Positions 51,511-62,700 are shown, counted from the first letter of the stretch. The stretch is 64,000 nt of DNA from Planctomycetaceae bacterium (GCA_947476295.1 CANJQC010000011.1:1-64000); one strand, 5' to 3'. Notes: generated by a model from the letters alone, not told the origin. A program made the numbers and translations.

Positions 51511-54135
51511 ATGGCATCCAGTGACGAATCACAAATCGATCAGCAACTGCAGGATCTTCAGGAACGTGCGGGAGAGCTGATTCCAAAATGTCAGTTTTCC
51601 AGTTCTTCCCGACTTTATGGAGAGCTGCGGCGGCGCGGTCGTACTGAGCATCGCGCTCATGCGTATGTGATGGGCACGTTTTTTCAGATGGATCAGGCAC
51701 AGTATCTGTTCGAGTTCCAGACGATGCGTGAGCGCGCCGTGGAGCTGATCGCGATTCTGGAAAACGAGGAACGGGCGCGGCAGATTCAATCAGATTTTTC
51801 GCGAGAACAATACGACTACCTTGTGTATTCGATGAGTTCCTGTGCATATGAAAATCTGGCGGAGGCCACCGGTCAACTAGAAGGATACAATTCCGACGGA
51901 ATGCACGCCTGCATCACGGATGGAATCCAGATCTGTCGCCGCACGGGAAAGATTGGCTGTGTCAGCTGTTTTCGTGAATATGCCTGTGATGTGTATCTGG
52001 CTGCAGATGACGCCGACATTGCGGGGCATCAATGCCGGTTGGTGATGGAGCAGCAAGGCGTGTGGTCTGATCGCGGTGACCGTCGTTGGCTGGCGACCAG
52101 TAAACTGGCATGGCTGGCAGCATTGCACGGACGCTTTGACGAAGCACTGACCACGATGGATCTCGCTCTGGAATATGCTCAGGCGGAAGCCGTGTCGCTC
52201 AAATTTGAATCACGAATTCGCACGCTGATGGCGCGAGACACGATTCGTCTGGCGGCTGGATTGCCATCGATTATCGAAGGGGATCCGGAATTCGTTCAAA
52301 TGCCGTCTGCAGAAGAATGTCCGGTCTTTGAACATGCACTGGACTTGAATGCAGCGTTGCGAGCGGTGCAAAACGAAAACTGGGTTGAAGCGTCACGATT
52401 GTTGAGTCACTGGGATCAGCGACTTCAGAAATGCAACGGCACGCACCTGTGGTTCGAAACGCGGTTACGGCTGATCGCAGTCAAGCGGATGTCGGGACAA
52501 CAGAAACAGGCGGAATCGCTGGCACGGCAGCTGGAACAGCGCGCGCGTTCGGCAAACGATTATCTGACTCTGCGACGGCTGCAGTTGTTACTGGATTCCG
52601 ATGCGCCGTCACCGCTGGCAATTGCGGCTGAACCGCATCGTGCGGGAGTGTCCGATACGCATGCGGCAGTTGCCGTAATACCGCCACTCAGCGTTGATGA
52701 AGGCAAAATGTCTCCAGAAGAACCTGGTCAGGTAGTGACGCCCTTGTCAAAACTGATCGAATCATTCCGCCTGCGAATGAACGATCTGATGCAGGAACCG
52801 ACGCAGGAGAAATTTGATGGCATCCGGACTGATATTCTGGCCATTGGTGCGGATGAGGCGACACATCAGGAAGACGCCTGCGGGTTGCTGCATCTGATGG
52901 GATATCTGGTCGGAGCTGGTGAAGACGGAGAAGATGTCTGGAGATGGGCCAACGCCCTAGCCGCACCGCACCGCAGCAACGCCGTCGCTCTCTCGGTGCT
53001 GGGAGTGCTCGGTGATGCCCTGCGAGGCTGTCCCAATGAAGCACTTGCGGAAAAAATAACAACGGAACGGACCGAGCAGTTGTTTCGTAAGTCTCTGGAA
53101 CTGGACACCACAAAGCCGCGTAACTTTCTGCGGGCGGGTGATCATTTTGCGGCTGAGGACAATCAGGGCGAGGCCGAACGCTGCTTCGCCAGGGCATTTC
53201 GCCTAGATCGAGTTGATGGCAACATCGTGCGGCGACTGGCAGATCTCTATTCAATCACGGAACGCCCACGCGACGCATTGCATGTACTGGATGTGAGTCT
53301 GCGCGAAGGCAGTAATGACTCTCAGGTCGCGTTTGACGCAGCAATGCTTGCGTTCAGGTTGAAGCAGTACGATGCCACGCTGACGTACCTCGAAAAATTT
53401 GAACAACTTGCCGGTCCAAATGTGTGGACGAACTATTATAGAGGTGTCTGTCACTACGAACAGGGCGATTTTCAACTCTGCCTCGAGTGCCTTGATCTGG
53501 AGGAAATTCTTGCGGAGAACACCGGCTGGCATCTGGAACTGATGCGGGCGGTAACCAAGGCTCGACTGGGCGACTTGTCCGGAGCTCAGTCACATCTGAC
53601 GACTTCGATGGAAACGCCCTTGTTCGAGGTGGACTTCCTTTCCCCATCGGGGATTGCAGAGTTGCTACAGCGTCTGTGTGTGGTGGCCGAAGAAGTCTTG
53701 GAGGATGAGGCTCTGGTTGCAAGAGTGGAAATTCGGTTGCTGCGATCGGGCTTGATGCCGGATTCATGGTTCCAGTGGCAACGTGAATCCACCGAACTGA
53801 AAACGAGGGAAAACGTCCGGCTTTATCGATGTCTGGTGCATCAGCCGCTGGATGAAACATGGAACGAGGATCCGGAACGACTGAGCGGGCAGGAAAACTG
53901 GACAACGTATATCACCGAATGGGGCGTGCTTGCGGAATCGGAAGACGCCGCTCGAGAAATCGCGATTCATTCTCAGGCTATGTGTTATCAATTGCCGGCA
54001 CTGGTGCCGGAAATTCTGGAGAGCGAAGACACTTACGTGGACGTCCCAGGAGCCGTCTGGCAATCGGGGCGTTTCGAGTTGACGGATGAATACCCAGATG
54101 ACGATCTATCCGATGCTGAAAGTGATTTTGACTAA
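51511..54135 (+). CDS. Large TPR-repeat protein adjacent to the Hsp90-like gene
   Basis: 874 aa from ATG at 51511; helical repeats, e.g. PRNFLRAGDHFAAEDNQGEAERCFARAFRLDRVDGNIVRRLADLYSITERPRDALHVLDVSLRE; acidic C-terminus DDDLSDAESDFD. Confidence 0.8.
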   Translation: MASSDESQIDQQLQDLQERAGELIPKCQFSSSSRLYGELRRRGRTEHRAHAYVMGTFFQMDQAQYLFEFQTMRERAVELIAILENEERARQIQSDFSREQYDYLVYSMSSCAYENLAEATGQLEGYNSDGMHACITDGIQICRRTGKIGCVSCFREYACDVYLAADDADIAGHQCRLVMEQQGVWSDRGDRRWLATSKLAWLAALHGRFDEALTTMDLALEYAQAEAVSLKFESRIRTLMARDTIRLAAGLPSIIEGDPEFVQMPSAEECPVFEHALDLNAALRAVQNENWVEASRLLSHWDQRLQKCNGTHLWFETRLRLIAVKRMSGQQKQAESLARQLEQRARSANDYLTLRRLQLLLDSDAPSPLAIAAEPHRAGVSDTHAAVAVIPPLSVDEGKMSPEEPGQVVTPLSKLIESFRLRMNDLMQEPTQEKFDGIRTDILAIGADEATHQEDACGLLHLMGYLVGAGEDGEDVWRWANALAAPHRSNAVALSVLGVLGDALRGCPNEALAEKITTERTEQLFRKSLELDTTKPRNFLRAGDHFAAEDNQGEAERCFARAFRLDRVDGNIVRRLADLYSITERPRDALHVLDVSLREGSNDSQVAFDAAMLAFRLKQYDATLTYLEKFEQLAGPNVWTNYYRGVCHYEQGDFQLCLECLDLEEILAENTGWHLELMRAVTKARLGDLSGAQSHLTTSMETPLFEVDFLSPSGIAELLQRLCVVAEEVLEDEALVARVEIRLLRSGLMPDSWFQWQRESTELKTRENVRLYRCLVHQPLDETWNEDPERLSGQENWTTYITEWGVLAESEDAAREIAIHSQAMCYQLPALVPEILESEDTYVDVPGAVWQSGRFELTDEYPDDDLSDAESDFD

Positions 54136-54240
54136 TTTTGGCTATCGTTGTTGCGGGCTCTTGCGATACGGAGGGGGCAATCGGCCCCCGCTGTTTGCTA
54201 TGTAAAGTCTGAGTTGACACATTTGACCAACGAGTCACAT

Positions 54241-54314
54241 CGTTTACTTCGACGCCAACGGCGAGACTGTTTCCCGCACGATCCGCCACGCCGTTGGCGA
54301 AGGGGTTAAACGAT
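54241..54314. repeat. Third hairpin element related to the 34.4/58.7 kb family
   Basis: CGTTTA...CGCCAACGGCG (54253-54263) aGACTGTTTCC ... CGCCGTTGGCG (54289-54299) ...GTTAAACGATT: same outer box and GACTGTTTCC box, different but perfect 11-bp stem. Confidence 0.65.
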
Positions 54315-54393
54315 TGCTACAATCGCTGATGCTGTCGATGGGCTTCCCCGTCCTGTCCCCCTGTTTGCCCGCCTTCGTGAGGCTGAAGAATTC

Positions 54394-55626
54394 ATGTCGA
54401 TGTCGCCCGTTTCTAAATCAGTTTCTCAGCGTGTCAGTGCAGTGCCGGATGAGCGCGGTCGCTTTGGTGAGTATGGCCGCAAATACGTTCCCGAAACGCT
54501 GATGTATGCGCTGGATCAGCTCACCGCCGCCTACGAAGAGGCGAAACATGACCCGGAATTTGATCGGCAGTTGCGGGATCTCCTGAAGCATTTCGTAGGT
54601 CGCCCAAATCCGCTGTACTATGCGGAGCGGCTGACAGAAAAATGTGGCGGCGCACAGATCTATTTTAAACGCGAAGATCTCAACCACACCGGTGCGCACA
54701 AGATCAACAATGCGATCGGACAGGTCTTATTGACAAAGCGGATGGGCAAGACTCGCGTCATTGCTGAGACCGGTGCCGGGCAGCATGGCGTCGCCACAGC
54801 AACTGCCTGTGCAAGATTTGGACTGCCATGTGTCGTGTACATGGGCGAAGAAGACGTGAGACGCCAGAAGCTAAATGTCTTCATTATGCGGACGATGGGG
54901 GCCGAAGTGCGTCCGGTCACCACCGGATCGAAAACGCTTCGTGATGCGATCAATGAAGCCATGAGGGATTGGATGTCATCCGTGCGAGACACCCACTACA
55001 TCATTGGAAGTGTCGTGGGGCCGCATCCGTTCCCGATGATGGTTCGTGATTTTCAGGCGATCATCGGGCGTGAAGCGCGGGAGCAGTGTCTGGATCAGGC
55101 TGGACGACTTCCCGATGAGGTGATTGCCTGCGTCGGTGGTGGTTCTAATTCTGCCGGTATGTTCTATCCCTTTGTCGATGACGCCGGTGTCGCGTTGACT
55201 GGTGTTGAGGCCGGCGGACGCGGATCGAAACCCGGCGATCACGCAAGTACGCTCAGCCACGGTAAACCCGGGATTCTGCACGGCAGTTACAGCTACGTAT
55301 TGCAGAATGATGACGGTCAGACGTCGGATGTGCATTCGATTTCTGCCGGACTTGATTACCCCGGCGTCGGCCCGGAACACAGTTACTGGAAAGACACGGG
55401 CCGCGTGAATTATGTCAGTATCCTCGATGATGAAGCATTGAGTGCATTCAGCACGATGGCCAGAACAGAGGGTATACTTCCGGCGATTGAGACGTCGCAC
55501 GCGATTGCCTGGGCGATGAAATCTGCTTCCGAACGCAGTGCGAATGATGTAATCGTTGTGTGCCTGTCCGGTCGTGGCGACAAAGATGTCAACGAAGTAG
55601 CCAGGTTGACTGGTCAGGAAATGTGA
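54394..55626 (+). CDS. trpB: Tryptophan synthase beta chain
   Basis: [104 protein letters not shown]. Confidence 0.97.
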   Translation: MSMSPVSKSVSQRVSAVPDERGRFGEYGRKYVPETLMYALDQLTAAYEEAKHDPEFDRQLRDLLKHFVGRPNPLYYAERLTEKCGGAQIYFKREDLNHTGAHKINNAIGQVLLTKRMGKTRVIAETGAGQHGVATATACARFGLPCVVYMGEEDVRRQKLNVFIMRTMGAEVRPVTTGSKTLRDAINEAMRDWMSSVRDTHYIIGSVVGPHPFPMMVRDFQAIIGREAREQCLDQAGRLPDEVIACVGGGSNSAGMFYPFVDDAGVALTGVEAGGRGSKPGDHASTLSHGKPGILHGSYSYVLQNDDGQTSDVHSISAGLDYPGVGPEHSYWKDTGRVNYVSILDDEALSAFSTMARTEGILPAIETSHAIAWAMKSASERSANDVIVVCLSGRGDKDVNEVARLTGQEM

Positions 55627-55679
55627 CGTGTCGGTTCTTCCTCGTGATTCGTCCACGAAGCGCAGGATATTGCTGAATC

Positions 55680-56216
55680 ATGGGCGGAAAGCATCCGAAG
55701 GCACGAACGCGCCGGCCTCTGACGCCTGCCACCACGGCCATACTCATCTTTGTGGTGCTGGCCTTGCTTCGGATTGTTGTGTTCAGGCCCGAACTGGCGA
55801 GCGACGGGAAACCACGCACAAAGGCTTACGTGCGCTACGTTATCGACGGCGATACGTTTGACCTGGCCGACGGGCAGCGTGTTCGGATGTTGGGAATTAA
55901 TGCACCTGAAGCAGGTTTCGGCGGCAAGTCACCGGAACCTTTTTCTGCAGAAGCTACGGATTGGTTACGAAACCGCATTGAAGGTCGTGAAGTGGCTTTG
56001 CGGATTGATTATCCGAGAACCGATCGCTACAGACGCACTCTGGCCTGGGTCTTTGAAGCGGATGGAACTTTAGTGAATCAACAAATGCTGCTGGCGGGCC
56101 GCGCGAAACTGCTGGCCGACTTTGGGTTGCCAGCCGATCTGGAACCAACTCTCCGCCAAGCGGAAAGCGAAGCCCGAATTCGCAGGATCGGGTTGTGGGC
56201 ACCGACGCGGAAGTGA
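55680..56216 (+). CDS. Membrane-anchored thermonuclease (SNase) family protein
   Basis: N-terminal TM (TTAILIFVVLALLRIVVF); YVIDGDTFDLADGQRVRMLGINAPE, FSAEATDWLRNRIEGREVALRID, DRYRRTLAWVFEADGTLVNQQMLLAGRA. Confidence 0.92.
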   Translation: MGGKHPKARTRRPLTPATTAILIFVVLALLRIVVFRPELASDGKPRTKAYVRYVIDGDTFDLADGQRVRMLGINAPEAGFGGKSPEPFSAEATDWLRNRIEGREVALRIDYPRTDRYRRTLAWVFEADGTLVNQQMLLAGRAKLLADFGLPADLEPTLRQAESEARIRRIGLWAPTRK

Positions 56217-56670
56217 TTAGCTCGCTGTTTCTGGATCATATACCGCACGCAGGTGACAATGGCACAAAATTGTCTGCCCTGAATCAAGTGACTGCGCAGA
56301 GAGTTGGAAAAACACAAGGAATCCTTTGGATTTTTGAGAAGTAAGGATGCGGCGGATTTCGTTTAATGACGAAGAAAGTGCAGCGAATAGCCAAAGAACG
56401 GTTTCACCATCCGAACCCTCGTGTGCAGCAACGAATGTGGCCAAATCTTTTCAGTCGTTCGTGAAACCGCAGAAAGCCTAGCGAGCGACTTCTGCTCAAT
56501 AGACAGGAATGTCAATCCTCCACAAGGACGCGGCGGGCGCGTCCCCGCACTGCACCCGATTACTCTGCAAACGGGTGTTTCTTGTCTGGACCCGGAATCT
56601 CCCTACAATTCCACAATAGAGCAGCGCACGTCGCGGTGCTGAGAGCAGTGATTTTCAAGGATACCTTTCT

Positions 56671-57759
56671 TTGAGTCCGGACAGTTCCGACAACCCGTTT
56701 TGCATGGCAGAACTCGCACGCACGAGCGGCGAATGGCTGAGGGGTGACGGGCCGGAATCGGACATCGTCATTTCCAGTCGCGTCCGCTTGGCGCGCAATG
56801 TCGCTGGCTTTGCTTTTGTGACGCGTGCTGCGGCTGATGCACGTTTTCAGATTGTGCAGATGGTAAAGTCTGCAATGGGGGAAGAGATCCAGCACCGCCT
56901 CGTGCATCACGTTAACATCGAAACGCTGTCAACGCTGGATGGCCAGATGTTGATGGAACGTCAGCTTATCAGTCGGGAACTGGGGCGTGGGGAGGGACCG
57001 CGTGCCGTGGCCATCAGTGAGGGCGAACGACACAGCGTGATGATTAACGAAGAGGATCATCTGCGAATCCAGGTACTCCACAGCGGCTTCGCTCTCGACG
57101 ACTGCTGGATGGAGTGCGATGCACTTGACAATCAGATCGAAGAAACCGTTCCCTACGCCTTCCATCCGGAACTTGGATATCTGACTGCCTGTCCTACGAA
57201 TGTCGGTACAGGCATCCGCGTGAGCGTCATGGTTCACCTTCCGGCACTGCGTTTGACTCGCGAAATTCAGAAAGTGCATCAGGCCGCACAGAAGATTAAC
57301 CTGGCCGTGCGTGGCTTGTATGGTGAAGGCAGTCAGGCGATGGGCGACTTCTACCAGATCTCGAATCAGGTGACGCTTGGCAAGTCCGAAGAACAGTTGA
57401 TTGCGGAAGTGAAGGAAGTTGTTTCCAATATCATTGGCTGGGAACGCCGTGTACGGGATATGCTGGTGCGTGACAAACGTGCGGAGCTGCATGACCAGGT
57501 CGCGAGGGCGTTCGGTGTGCTGACGAGTGCGAGGTCAATCAGTTCCGAAGAAACGATGCATCTGTTGTCGAGCCTGAGAATGGGCATCCAGCAGGGGCTC
57601 ATCGACAACTTGGATCTGGCGACCGTGAATGAGTTGTTTGTCCATACTCAGCCGGCGCATTTGCAAATGCTGCACGGTGCCGCTCTTGAGACAGCAGAAC
57701 GCAACACTGTGCGAGCAAATTATCTGCGGAAGCGACTGAATTCGTCGTCGCTGGGTTGA
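56671..57759 (+). CDS. mcsB: Protein arginine kinase
   Basis: DIVISSRVRLARNVAGFAF, SVMINEEDHLRIQVLHSGF, YLTACPTNVGTGIRVSVMVHLPAL, LYGEGSQAMGDFYQISNQVTLGKSEEQLI. Confidence 0.95.
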   Translation: MSPDSSDNPFCMAELARTSGEWLRGDGPESDIVISSRVRLARNVAGFAFVTRAAADARFQIVQMVKSAMGEEIQHRLVHHVNIETLSTLDGQMLMERQLISRELGRGEGPRAVAISEGERHSVMINEEDHLRIQVLHSGFALDDCWMECDALDNQIEETVPYAFHPELGYLTACPTNVGTGIRVSVMVHLPALRLTREIQKVHQAAQKINLAVRGLYGEGSQAMGDFYQISNQVTLGKSEEQLIAEVKEVVSNIIGWERRVRDMLVRDKRAELHDQVARAFGVLTSARSISSEETMHLLSSLRMGIQQGLIDNLDLATVNELFVHTQPAHLQMLHGAALETAERNTVRANYLRKRLNSSSLG

Positions 57760-57827
57760 TTGAATGTGGTGAAACCAGAATCGCGGCAGGTCCAACAGGA
57801 CGGATTCCGGGAAACGGCGCAGCAAAT

Positions 57828-57856
57828 AATCCGGCGCGTGGTGAACGCGCCGGATT
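57828..57856. terminator. Hairpin between convergent mcsB and ferredoxin genes
   Basis: AATCCGGCGCGT (57828-57839) GGTGA ACGCGCCGGATT (57845-57856): perfect 12-bp stem, 5-nt loop, flanked by A-rich and T-containing sequence. Confidence 0.75.
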
Positions 57857-57884
57857 TCAGTTTTATGCACCAACCGCAAAGAGC

Positions 57885-58190
57885 TTAGCGTTTAGGCGCA
57901 GTACAGTTTCCGTCAGTCTCGGCCATCGACGTTTTCTGCTCCGTGATGACGGGGCACTGCGATGCCATTTCTGCATTCAACGCAGTGTAGTCGGACCACT
58001 CCGCTGGCAGATTGTCTTCGTGGAAGATCGCCGCTACCGGACATTCGGGAACGCAGGCTTCGCAGTCGATACATTCCTCCGGATGGATAAACAGAATGGC
58101 TTCACCTTCGTAGAAGCATTCGACCGGACAAACAACAACGCAGTCCGTGTATTTACAGTTGAAGCACGGTTCAGCAACAACATGAGTCAT
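57885..58190 (-). CDS. Ferredoxin, 3Fe-4S/4Fe-4S type (FdxA-like)
   Basis: [56 protein letters not shown]. Confidence 0.95.
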   Translation of the reverse strand: MTHVVAEPCFNCKYTDCVVVCPVECFYEGEAILFIHPEECIDCEACVPECPVAAIFHEDNLPAEWSDYTALNAEMASQCPVITEQKTSMAETDGNCTAPKR

Positions 58191-58730
58191 GGGACAAACC
58201 TTTCAGGCCAGATGATCTGGCGATCCATTATTCAAAATCGTAAATGATTCAAAACACACTCGAAACAGAACATTGCGGAGACAAAATCACTACCAAGATT
58301 GGCGTCCGTTCCGTTCTGGTTTTTATCGCGGCTGTTTCGCTGAAGACGAAACATACACTTTGGTTGACAGAACGACGAACCTCGATAGGGATTTCGACGA
58401 TTTATGACATTCTTTCCAGCATTTTCCAGATTCGCTGGGCATGGAAAATCAGACGACTCAAATTGAGACAGAGTCTCGACAATCTATGGCAGAATTCACC
58501 GGTCTATGAGAGAGGTCGAGATCGTGAAACATTGAACACTTCTAAGAGTACCCAGTGAGACGGCGGTTGCTTTTTCGTCACAACGGTGGTGGGTTATGCC
58601 TGACGCTGACGGCGTTTTACCCGAAAAAGTCGCCGGTGCTTCGCTAAACCAATCGGTGTTGCCAGATTCCGTATCGATAAACGCGAGAGTATGTTGTCTC
58701 AACTGAAATTGGCTGGCACAATGCTGGCGG

Positions 58731-58842
58731 GCTGTTGATTTAATCGATTAACGGCAAGCCGAAGGCGTCGGCGCTCATGGAAACAGTCGTCTGCGGCTTG
58801 CCGTTAAACGAAAATGGATCCGAGCGACTAAATCAACACCCC
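58731..58842. repeat. MITE/REP-like hairpin element, copy 2 (inverted relative to copy 1; flanked by GCTGGCGG direct repeats at 58723-58730 and 58843-58850)
   Basis: GCTGTTGATTTAATCGATTAACGGCAAGCCGAAGGCGTCGGCGCTCATGGAAACAGTCGTCTGCGGCTTGCCGTTAAACG...GGATCCGAGCGACTAAATCAACACCCC is nearly the reverse complement of 34427-34539. Confidence 0.88.
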
Positions 58843-59070
58843 GCTGGCGGCGTATTCCAGCAATGGCCCGTAGAGATGTCAAGATCTGGATATTCCAAAA
58901 CAAATACGGCGACTTTGGACATTAGACAAAAAATTGCCATTTTTCTATACCCAAAACACCAACAACTGCGTTTTCTATTCAATGTTCCATTCAAATTGTG
59001 AATCTCTGCGTAGTAACAACGCGGGAACAACTTACTGTAGTGTGATGGTTATTTTTTGTGAGTTGATATC

Positions 59071-59661
59071 GTGCCACTGACAACCCACGACCGCAAATTG
59101 TTGACGGACCTGCTCAATGGTCAAAGCGGGGCATGGAGATTGTTTGTCGATCGGTTCACACCACTGGTTGTTCAGGTTATCCAGCACACAGCTCATTCCC
59201 ACAGTCTGAAACTCAACGCCGACGACACCGACGACCTGTGTGCCGATGCCATGGCTGAACTGCTGGTCCGGGACATGGCGGCTTTGCGAAATTTTCGAGG
59301 ACGCTGTTCGCTGACGACATATCTGGGAGTGATTGCTCGCCGGATCGTTGTACGCAGGCTGGCCGAGCATCGATTTTCGTCCGCGATGGGACATGTGAAT
59401 GCGCATCGGGCGGCGGTAGATTTCGCGTCCTCCGAAGACAGTTCTGTGCGACAACTGGATCATCGAGATCAGGTGGAATCGTTGCTGTCGAAGTTGCCAG
59501 GCGAACCCCGTCAGGTCGCGAAGTGGCTGTTTCTTGAGGAACTTTCCTACCGAGAGATCGCCCGCCGGCTAGATAAGCCACTTAATTCCATAGGGCCGAT
59601 CGTGTCGCGCCTGCGAACGCTGCTCCATCGAAGTGAAAATTCTCCGCTCACCAAAGAATGA
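59071..59661 (+). CDS. ECF-like RNA polymerase sigma-70 family sigma factor
   Basis: GTG start; GAWRLFVDRFTPLVVQVI (sigma2), LRNFRGRCSLTTYLGVIARRIVVRRL, LPGEPRQVAKWLFLEELSYREIARRLDKPLNSIGPIVSRLRTLL (sigma4). Confidence 0.9.
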   Translation: MPLTTHDRKLLTDLLNGQSGAWRLFVDRFTPLVVQVIQHTAHSHSLKLNADDTDDLCADAMAELLVRDMAALRNFRGRCSLTTYLGVIARRIVVRRLAEHRFSSAMGHVNAHRAAVDFASSEDSSVRQLDHRDQVESLLSKLPGEPRQVAKWLFLEELSYREIARRLDKPLNSIGPIVSRLRTLLHRSENSPLTKE

Positions 59662-59708
59662 CGCAGGACCTGGAAACGTTATAGTGAGCGAAATGGTGTT
59701 AGCCACCG

Positions 59709-62700
59709 ATGCTTGGTACTGAAAACGAAGTGACGCAACCAGCGGTCAGTGTCGTACCGGTTTCACCGACAATGGACGGCGCAAGTATGGCTCAAGACAT
59801 TTTCTACACGCGAAGCATTCGGGGTCTCATATTACTCGGTCTTGCATTGGCAGCGCTGCAGAGTAACTCTGTCGCACCGGCCGATGAACGAGCCGATTTT
59901 TTTGAATCTCGCATTAGGCCGCTGTTGATCAATCGGTGCTGTGAATGCCACAGCGCGGAGACCGATCAACACGGTGGATTGCTGCTGGATTCAAAAGCAG
60001 GATGGGAGATTGGCGGTGATTCCGGAACAGCGATTGTACCGAGCGATCCGGATGCAAGTTTGCTCATCAAAGCCGTCCGGTGGCATGACCCCGACCTGCG
60101 GATGCCTCCGAAGGATGCTGGTGGAAAGCTGACAGCGGCTGAGATTGCGGATCTGGAAGCCTGGGTGCAGAGCGGCGCGTTCGATCCTCGCACGGAAGTC
60201 GGTAAGACGATGATTCGCAAGTCGTGGGAGGAAAAGTTTACTGAGCGGTGTGAATGGTGGAGCTTGCAACCGGTGACTAATCCGCCGGTGCCGGAAGTCA
60301 ATGACGTCGAATGGAGCAGATCGGCGACCGATCGGTTTCTGCGGCATCGAATGGGGTCAGAGAGAATCACGCCAGTCGGACTGGCGTCGCCGGAAACATT
60401 GATCCGCCGCGTTACGCTTGTGCTGACCGGTCTGCCTCCACAGCCAAACGACGTTTCCGCATTCGTTGACGCCTGCGAACAGGACCGCAACAGTGCATAT
60501 GCACAACTGGTCGATCGTTTGCTGGAATCACCGCAGTTCGGTGAACGCTTCGCGCGGCATTGGCTGGATGTCGTGCGATTTACGGAAACGCACGGGAACG
60601 AATGGAACTATGACGTCCCGTATGCGTGGCGTTATCGCGATTATCTGATCCGAGCCTTCAACGAGGACCTTCCGTATAATCAATTCGTGCGTGAACACAT
60701 TGCTGGCGATCTGCTGGCGAAACCTCGTCATAACGCGGATGGGCGATTTAATGAGTCCGTGATCGGAACCGCGTTCTATCGTTTCGGCGAGGTGAATCAC
60801 GATAGTTGCGTGCTGTTCGGCAGCATTGGGTACGACGTGGTCGATAATCAGCTCGACACGCTCACGAAGGCCTTTCAGGCCACGACGGTTGCGTGTGCTC
60901 GGTGTCACGATCACAAAATAGATGCCGTTTCAACAAAGGATTACCACGCACTGCTGGGGATTCTGCGCAGCTCGCGATCAGTTCAGCACACGCTGGATGA
61001 CGCAAACGTCAACGCCTTGGCAATGGCCGAACTTGCGGAGTTGAAGAATTCCATTCGAACTGAACTTTCGGAAATCTGGAAGCGTGATGCTGCAGCGCTG
61101 GATGTAAACAAGCTCAACGCAATTCTGGCCACTGCGGGTGATGCTGTGCCTGCTGCGACAGATCCTCTGTTTGCCTGGAGTCGATTGACAAAAAATGCGG
61201 AATTGTCTGGTGCGTCCTGTGCTGCGACATGGAAAACGGCCGCCGCAGAGTACGCGGCCAGATCCGCCGAGTATGCCGCTTTCAACACCGCACAGTTTAC
61301 GACCGTCGCGGACTTTCGAAACGGCGACACGGCGAATTGGACGAGGAACGGCATGGGCCTGCGGGATAATAACTGGCTCCCTGGCGATTTCAGCGTTGCG
61401 ACCGAAGGCGATGCAGCCATCCGCCATGTACTGCCAACAGGGGTTTTCACGTTTGGCGTCTCCGACAAATTAAATGGGGCATTGCGGTCACCGCCGTTGA
61501 AACGCACTCATGGAAAAGTCAGCTTTGAAGTCATGGGCGGCGGATTTAGTCTGGCTCGACTGGTCTTCAACAATTGCCAGCTGAACTACACGAATCAGCA
61601 TTCGATTCATCATCCAGACTGGTCCTGGATCACGGTCAATTTTCAGGAAGGCACGCAGGCCCTGCATCCATATGCTGAGCTGCTGACATTCTGGGACAAC
61701 CCAAAGTTTCCCGATCCGCTGGGGACGCTCAGCAAGGATACTGAGAATCAGCGCCTTCCGTTCAGCCACCATGCAAAGAATCCGCGAACCTGGTGGGGCG
61801 TCCGGCGCGTCGTGGCTCATGATGGAACCGAAACGCCGCGCGACGAGGCTGCGTTTGTGGCAACACTTTTCAATGGCAATGCCGTGCAGTCGCTGGATCA
61901 GGCGGCTGGGAACTATGCTGCCATCGCTGCGACCGCTGTCGCAAGATTCGAATCGCGAGGCGCAGCAAACGAAGATATTCGATGGCTGGAATGGCTGCTG
62001 GCAAGGGGCGTCTTATCGAACCGAGCCGACGCGACGCCACGGCTTGCTGAGTTGATCGCAAAGTATCGCGAAATCGAAGCAAATCAGATTTCGCTTCCGA
62101 AGACCATGCCTGGGATGGCAGATGAGGGACCGGGTTTCGATCAGCCGGTATTGGTTCGAGGCGAGTATACGAAGCCCGGAGATGTTGTTGAACGGCGCTA
62201 TCTGGAGGCTGTCTCACCTGCAATTCAATCACCTCGATCGAACGAATGGGCTGGCACCTACATCGAATCCATATTTCCATCACCGAGCCACGGCAGCGGA
62301 CGAGCCATGATCGCGGAAGCCATCGTTGGAGCTGACAATCCACTGACATCGCGAGTGATGGTCAATCGGATCTGGTATTGGGTGTTCGGAGACGGCCTTG
62401 TACGAACGCCGGACGATTTTGGACATGTCGGGGAATTGCCATCGCATCCGGAACTGCTCGATCACCTCGCCACGCAGTTTGTCAACGATCAATGGTCGAT
62501 GAAGAAGCTGATACGTGGACTCGTGCTGAGTCGCGCGTTCCAGTTATCGGCCGCGCCATTGCCCGAAAGTCGTGAAAAGGATCCGGACAACGTGCTGCTG
62601 TCCTGGTATCCCGCGCGGCGGGCGGAGGCGGAAGTAATTCGTGATAGTATTCTAGTCGTCTCTGGCCGGCTCGACAGCACCATGTACGGGCCGAGCGTGC

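Noticed and set aside
56526-56544. GGACGCGgcgggCGCGTCC hairpin upstream of mcsB
   Set aside because: Only a 7-bp stem in GC-rich intergenic DNA, no partner copy seen; too weak to call.
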